Below, one piece after another: positions 5,444 to 8,545 of a stretch of DNA of 8,545 nucleotides. A program made the position numbers and the translations under genes. The notes beneath the pieces are model-generated. The model was not told the DNA's origin, searched no databases, and worked only from the letters and a program-made list of their open reading frames with translations. Numbering within the stretch: position 1 is the first letter of the stretch; every line of letters begins with the position of its first letter. Where the stretch lies: assembly GCA_964630905.1 (NCBI GenBank), contig CAZVWR010000084.1, positions 1 to 8,545 of the forward strand. The letters run 5' to 3'. Source of the stretch: JAGOEX01 sp964630905 (GTDB taxonomy: Bacteria > UBP6 > UBA1177).

Positions 5444-8400
5444 ATGAAAGGTCTTGAAAAATCGTTCAAAGAGGCGGCTTTAGCTGTTATCGCGGCGGAA
5501 AACGGAATGATATCTCCGCAAAAGCTGGTCCATATCTTTTCGGACTGGGTGAACTCTCCCGGTGTTTCGATAAGAAAAAAGCTTGAAGAGGCCCTTCCTG
5601 AAGAGAATAGAGCGCTTCTTGATCTTCTCGGTTCGGACTCTGTTGAAGATGAAGCTCAGAACAAGTCGATAGAGGTCCTGATGGACAGCGTCAACAGAAT
5701 AAAGGAACAGACAAGAATGGCTGTCGGCACTTCAGCAGGCCCCGGAGATAACACCTCTGACCGGCTCATCACCGACGAAACTCCGGGAAAATATATGATA
5801 CAGGGTGAGCTTGCAAGAGGCGGTGCCGGAAGAGTTCTGATCGCCCTTGACAGACACATCGGCCGCGAAATCGCAATGAAGGAACTGCTTCTGGACCTTC
5901 GTGACAAAAGAGACGGCAAAATACGCAACGATCCACAGACAGTAAGCCTTCGCAACAGGTTTTTAAGAGAGGCAAGGGTCACAGGACAGCTCGAGCACCC
6001 TTCGATAGTGCCGGTGTACGAGATAGGAAAACATTCCGACGGTATTTTCTATTACACAATGAGAATGGTCAAAGGAAAAACCCTTAATCAGGCAATAAAG
6101 ATATGTAATTCGCTTGAAGAAAGGCTTGAACTTCTGCCCCATTTTTATAACATTTGCAACGCAGTGGCCTATGCTCACAGCAAAGGGGTGATTAACCGCG
6201 ATCTTAAGCCTTCAAATGTCATGATAGGGGAGTTCGGTGAAACGGTCGTTCTTGACTGGGGACTTGCAAAAGTCAAAGGTCAGGCCGACATGGGAGCGGA
6301 AAAGCTTCAGACGGGTCTTCGTCTTTTTCTTGATGCCGATGTAGGAAAAACTGTTGTAGGATATGCGATCGGAACTCCGTCATACATGCCTCCTGAACAG
6401 GCGGAAGGGAAAGTTGATGACATTGATGAAACTTCAGATACTTATTCTCTTGGAGCCATACTTTATCAGCTTCTGACAGGAGATCCTCCGTATTCAGGAA
6501 AAACTGCATCGGAAATATTAAGAAAAGTTGTAGATACCGACCCGCAGAAGGCGACATCTGTTGACCGCAATATTCCTCCCGAACTTGCGGCGATAGCACA
6601 CAAGGCGATGTCAAAAAAGAAAAAGGACAGATATTCTTCCGTTACTGAACTTATTGATGAGCTGAACAGTTTCATGTCGGGGGGCAATGTAAAAGTTTAC
6701 GAATACTCTTCAATGGAGATACTCAAGAGGTTTGCATCAAAGAACAAGGCGGTTTTCATTTCTTCAATACTTATCCTTGTAATGCTCTCTCTTTCGACAC
6801 TTATGATCGCATGGTATTACGACAGGGAAGTCACGGCCAAGAACACTGCGCAAAGAGAAAAGATAGTGTCGCAGTACAGGACGGCACAGGCGTTCAATGA
6901 AAAAGCGGCCCGTCTTGAAACCCAGAAACAGTTCCTTTCGTCAAGAATATATGCCGCCGCATCACTCTATTTCAATCCCGCCAACAGGAACAGTCCTGAA
7001 TATGTTCCATGGTTCAGAAAGAACTTTAAGGATTCAGATGTTCTTCTGAGTGATGCTGTTTCGAGATTCTACCACCGCCATTTTCATCGTGGAGCCCTGC
7101 TTGAAACAGGGATTGACGCAGGCTGCCCAATTACCGCCCTTGCAGTTTCAAACGATTTTTCATCGATCTTTGCAGGTTGCGGAAACGGGGATGTTGCTGT
7201 TTATTCATATCCGGGATTAAAAGAAAAGAACAGATTCAAAACAGGTTCGCAGATCGACAGCATTGCTTTAACAAAAGATGGAAAACATGCTGCACTTGGA
7301 GGTATTTCGGGTGCGGTGACAATTGCCGATCTTGAAAAAAACACTGTTTCGACACTGATCAAAAAGGGTTTAGGGATCAAATGTATAAGATTTTCTCCTG
7401 ACGGGTCACAGCTTCTTTCTTGCGGAACAGACTCAATAATTAAGATAGTAAATTTAACTTCAGGGGAAGCCGTTGAAATTAAAGGTCACTCAGGAATCGT
7501 TAACGATGCGGTCTTTGTTGATGAAAAAACAATACTATCTGCTTCGGCGGACTCAACGGTAAGGATCTGGGATAAAGATGCCGGCAGTGAAATATCACTT
7601 TACCAGACAGATGAAGAAGTAAAAAAGCTTGCCGTAATTAATGGATCGGGAATAATTCTTGCAGGAACGGAAAACGGATCAGTTATTGTTCTGTCAAAGG
7701 TTGATCTCAGATTTATAAGAAAGCTTTCATATCACGGAAGCCCGGTGACTTCAATTGATGTTTCATCCGACGGCTCTCTTTTTTTAACATCTGAAAGGGA
7801 AAAGAAAAGCGTTGTGTGGGACAGGGAGAAAATGGCACCCCTTTTTGCTCTTGAAGGACACAGTGGTAATATCACTTCAGCAATGTTTGACAGCAGTTCA
7901 GACAGGATAATAACAGCTGGAACTGAAGGTTTTATAAGGATCTGGCTCCGCCATGACAGAAAGGAAATAAAGACATTTGCTTACGATTTTTCAAAAATAA
8001 GAAAAGGGTCTATTTCAAAGAACGGAATAATGGCACTTCTTCCCAAAAATGATCTTATTCTGATCCAGAATATAAAAGAAAACATTAAAAAGGAAATTCA
8101 GCTTCAAAGCCCGGTACTTGACATCGATATTTCTCCTGACGGATCCACGCTTGCCGCGGCATGCTGGGATACCACTGTCAAGGTCATTAATATTGAAACA
8201 GGAAATGTTGTAAATGAGTTGAAGGGAAACGAAAACGCTGTTTCATCAGTAAAATTCTCAAGTGACGGAAGGTATGTCGCTTCTGCAGGCAGAGACGGCT
8301 CCATAAGTATTTTCTCTTCTCAGGGAGGGGAGCGGATAGCCTACAAATGTGCTTCCGGCGGAGCAGGCATGGTCGCTTTCTCTTTTGACGGGACTCTTAT

Positions 8401-8545
8401 GTCGGGTGTTTGTGATAACGGTGATGTTCCCGTGCTGAAGGTTCCGGCAATGGAAATTGTCAAGCTCATAAAAAACTATGATAAAAAGCCGGTATCGGTT
8501 TCTTTTACGGCCGACAACAACAGTATAATAACAGGGTATCTTGCC
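5444..8545 (+). CDS. membrane-anchored Ser/Thr protein kinase with WD40 repeats (3' end beyond window)
   Basis: The reading frame is open to the window edge: 1034 residues are visible and the C-terminus is missing. The ATG at 5444 follows AGGGA at 5434-5438. Residues 8-62 form a small helical N-terminal domain. Residues ~117-412 are a Hanks-type kinase with glycine loop GELARGGAGRV (121-131), Lys146 in AMKE, alpha-C Glu176, catalytic loop NRDLKPSN (251-258; Asp253 catalytic, with Asn replacing the usual His), Mg-binding DWG (271-273), a long activation segment up to PPE (316-318), helix-F Asp332 and the late conserved Arg396. Residues ~436-457 are a single membrane helix preceded by a Lys/Arg-rich stretch (KRFASKNK), so the kinase should be cytoplasmic and the C-terminus outside. 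After a polar, probably coiled segment (460-505), at least twelve WD40-like repeats run from ~563 to the edge. Examples end in STVRIWD (704-710), GFIRIW (829-834) and TTVKVIN (910-916). This suggests two beta-propellers. Substrate and ligand are unknown. The gene is divergent from mutS. Confidence 0.93.
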   Translation, partial: MKGLEKSFKEAALAVIAAENGMISPQKLVHIFSDWVNSPGVSIRKKLEEALPEENRALLDLLGSDSVEDEAQNKSIEVLMDSVNRIKEQTRMAVGTSAGPGDNTSDRLITDETPGKYMIQGELARGGAGRVLIALDRHIGREIAMKELLLDLRDKRDGKIRNDPQTVSLRNRFLREARVTGQLEHPSIVPVYEIGKHSDGIFYYTMRMVKGKTLNQAIKICNSLEERLELLPHFYNICNAVAYAHSKGVINRDLKPSNVMIGEFGETVVLDWGLAKVKGQADMGAEKLQTGLRLFLDADVGKTVVGYAIGTPSYMPPEQAEGKVDDIDETSDTYSLGAILYQLLTGDPPYSGKTASEILRKVVDTDPQKATSVDRNIPPELAAIAHKAMSKKKKDRYSSVTELIDELNSFMSGGNVKVYEYSSMEILKRFASKNKAVFISSILILVMLSLSTLMIAWYYDREVTAKNTAQREKIVSQYRTAQAFNEKAARLETQKQFLSSRIYAAASLYFNPANRNSPEYVPWFRKNFKDSDVLLSDAVSRFYHRHFHRGALLETGIDAGCPITALAVSNDFSSIFAGCGNGDVAVYSYPGLKEKNRFKTGSQIDSIALTKDGKHAALGGISGAVTIADLEKNTVSTLIKKGLGIKCIRFSPDGSQLLSCGTDSIIKIVNLTSGEAVEIKGHSGIVNDAVFVDEKTILSASADSTVRIWDKDAGSEISLYQTDEEVKKLAVINGSGIILAGTENGSVIVLSKVDLRFIRKLSYHGSPVTSIDVSSDGSLFLTSEREKKSVVWDREKMAPLFALEGHSGNITSAMFDSSSDRIITAGTEGFIRIWLRHDRKEIKTFAYDFSKIRKGSISKNGIMALLPKNDLILIQNIKENIKKEIQLQSPVLDIDISPDGSTLAAACWDTTVKVINIETGNVVNELKGNENAVSSVKFSSDGRYVASAGRDGSISIFSSQGGERIAYKCASGGAGMVAFSFDGTLMSGVCDNGDVPVLKVPAMEIVKLIKNYDKKPVSVSFTADNNSIITGYLA
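7130..8545 (+). other. WD40 beta-propeller array of the kinase (at least 12 repeats, truncated)
   Basis: Repeat blocks begin near residues 563, 604, 645, 681, 726, 768, 805, 850, 891, 933, 974 and 1015 of the kinase. Each shows the pattern (V/I)..(I/V)..S.DG..L.(A/S)(A/G)..DG.(I/V)(R/K)(I/V)(W/I/F). Spacing is about 36-45 residues. Two copies keep a GHSG start (681 and 805). Residues near 850-877 and 1015-1034 are the most degenerate. Twelve or more repeats exceed one seven-bladed ring, so two propellers in tandem are likely, with the second cut by the window edge. Confidence 0.8.

Noticed and set aside
5656..6687. Several minus-strand reading frames of about 68-113 codons inside the kinase gene
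   Set aside because: They lie antisense to a well-supported kinase domain, show no family resemblance, and mirror its codon usage.
8104..8304. Minus-strand reading frame of 66 codons within the WD40 array
   Set aside because: It is an antisense shadow of the repeat-encoding frame, without a start signal or recognisable product.

Overview
The window comes from a moderately AT-rich bacterial genome. Two genes encode lipoproteins, and one encodes a large membrane-anchored Ser/Thr kinase with WD40 repeats. That kinase architecture, together with Asp-Thr-Gly/Asn-Thr-Gly-rich lipoproteins, is typical of deltaproteobacterial, Myxococcota-like or planctomycete-like lineages. This placement is inferred from protein style only and is low confidence. 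No rRNA, tRNA, CRISPR array, insertion sequence or phage gene was seen.

Layout. (1) Bases 1-124 hold a possible 3' tail of an upstream gene and the leader of the first clear gene. (2) Bases 125-826 (+) encode a lipoprotein with a repetitive, acidic Asp/Asn-Thr-Gly linker and a cysteine-rich DUF1566/Lcl-type C-terminal domain. (3) Bases 827-883 are a short convergent spacer. (4) Bases 5290 down to 884 (-) form a tight three-gene cluster, mutS > hisC > ankyrin-repeat lipoprotein. Its genes overlap by 8 and 4 bases, so it almost certainly forms one transcription unit. (5) Bases 5291-5443 are an AT-rich divergent promoter region. (6) Bases 5444-8545 (+) encode the first 1034 residues of a kinase that continues past the window edge.

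How the genes fit together. MutS (mismatch repair) and HisC (histidine biosynthesis) are housekeeping enzymes with intact catalytic motifs. The ankyrin lipoprotein is translationally coupled behind them with no obvious functional link. The kinase has an uncharacterised N-terminal domain, an active-looking kinase domain with an unusual NRD catalytic-loop motif, one membrane segment, and at least twelve WD40-like repeats predicted to lie outside the cytoplasm. It looks like an envelope-spanning signalling protein.

The most interesting lead is the 3' end of the first lipoprotein gene. Its last ~120 bases encode a WSSS...F.NG...NYVRCVR framework and are clearly depleted in adenine compared with the rest of the gene. 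This is what a variable region of a diversity-generating retroelement (DGR) would look like. No reverse transcriptase or template repeat lies in the window, so this remains a testable hypothesis.
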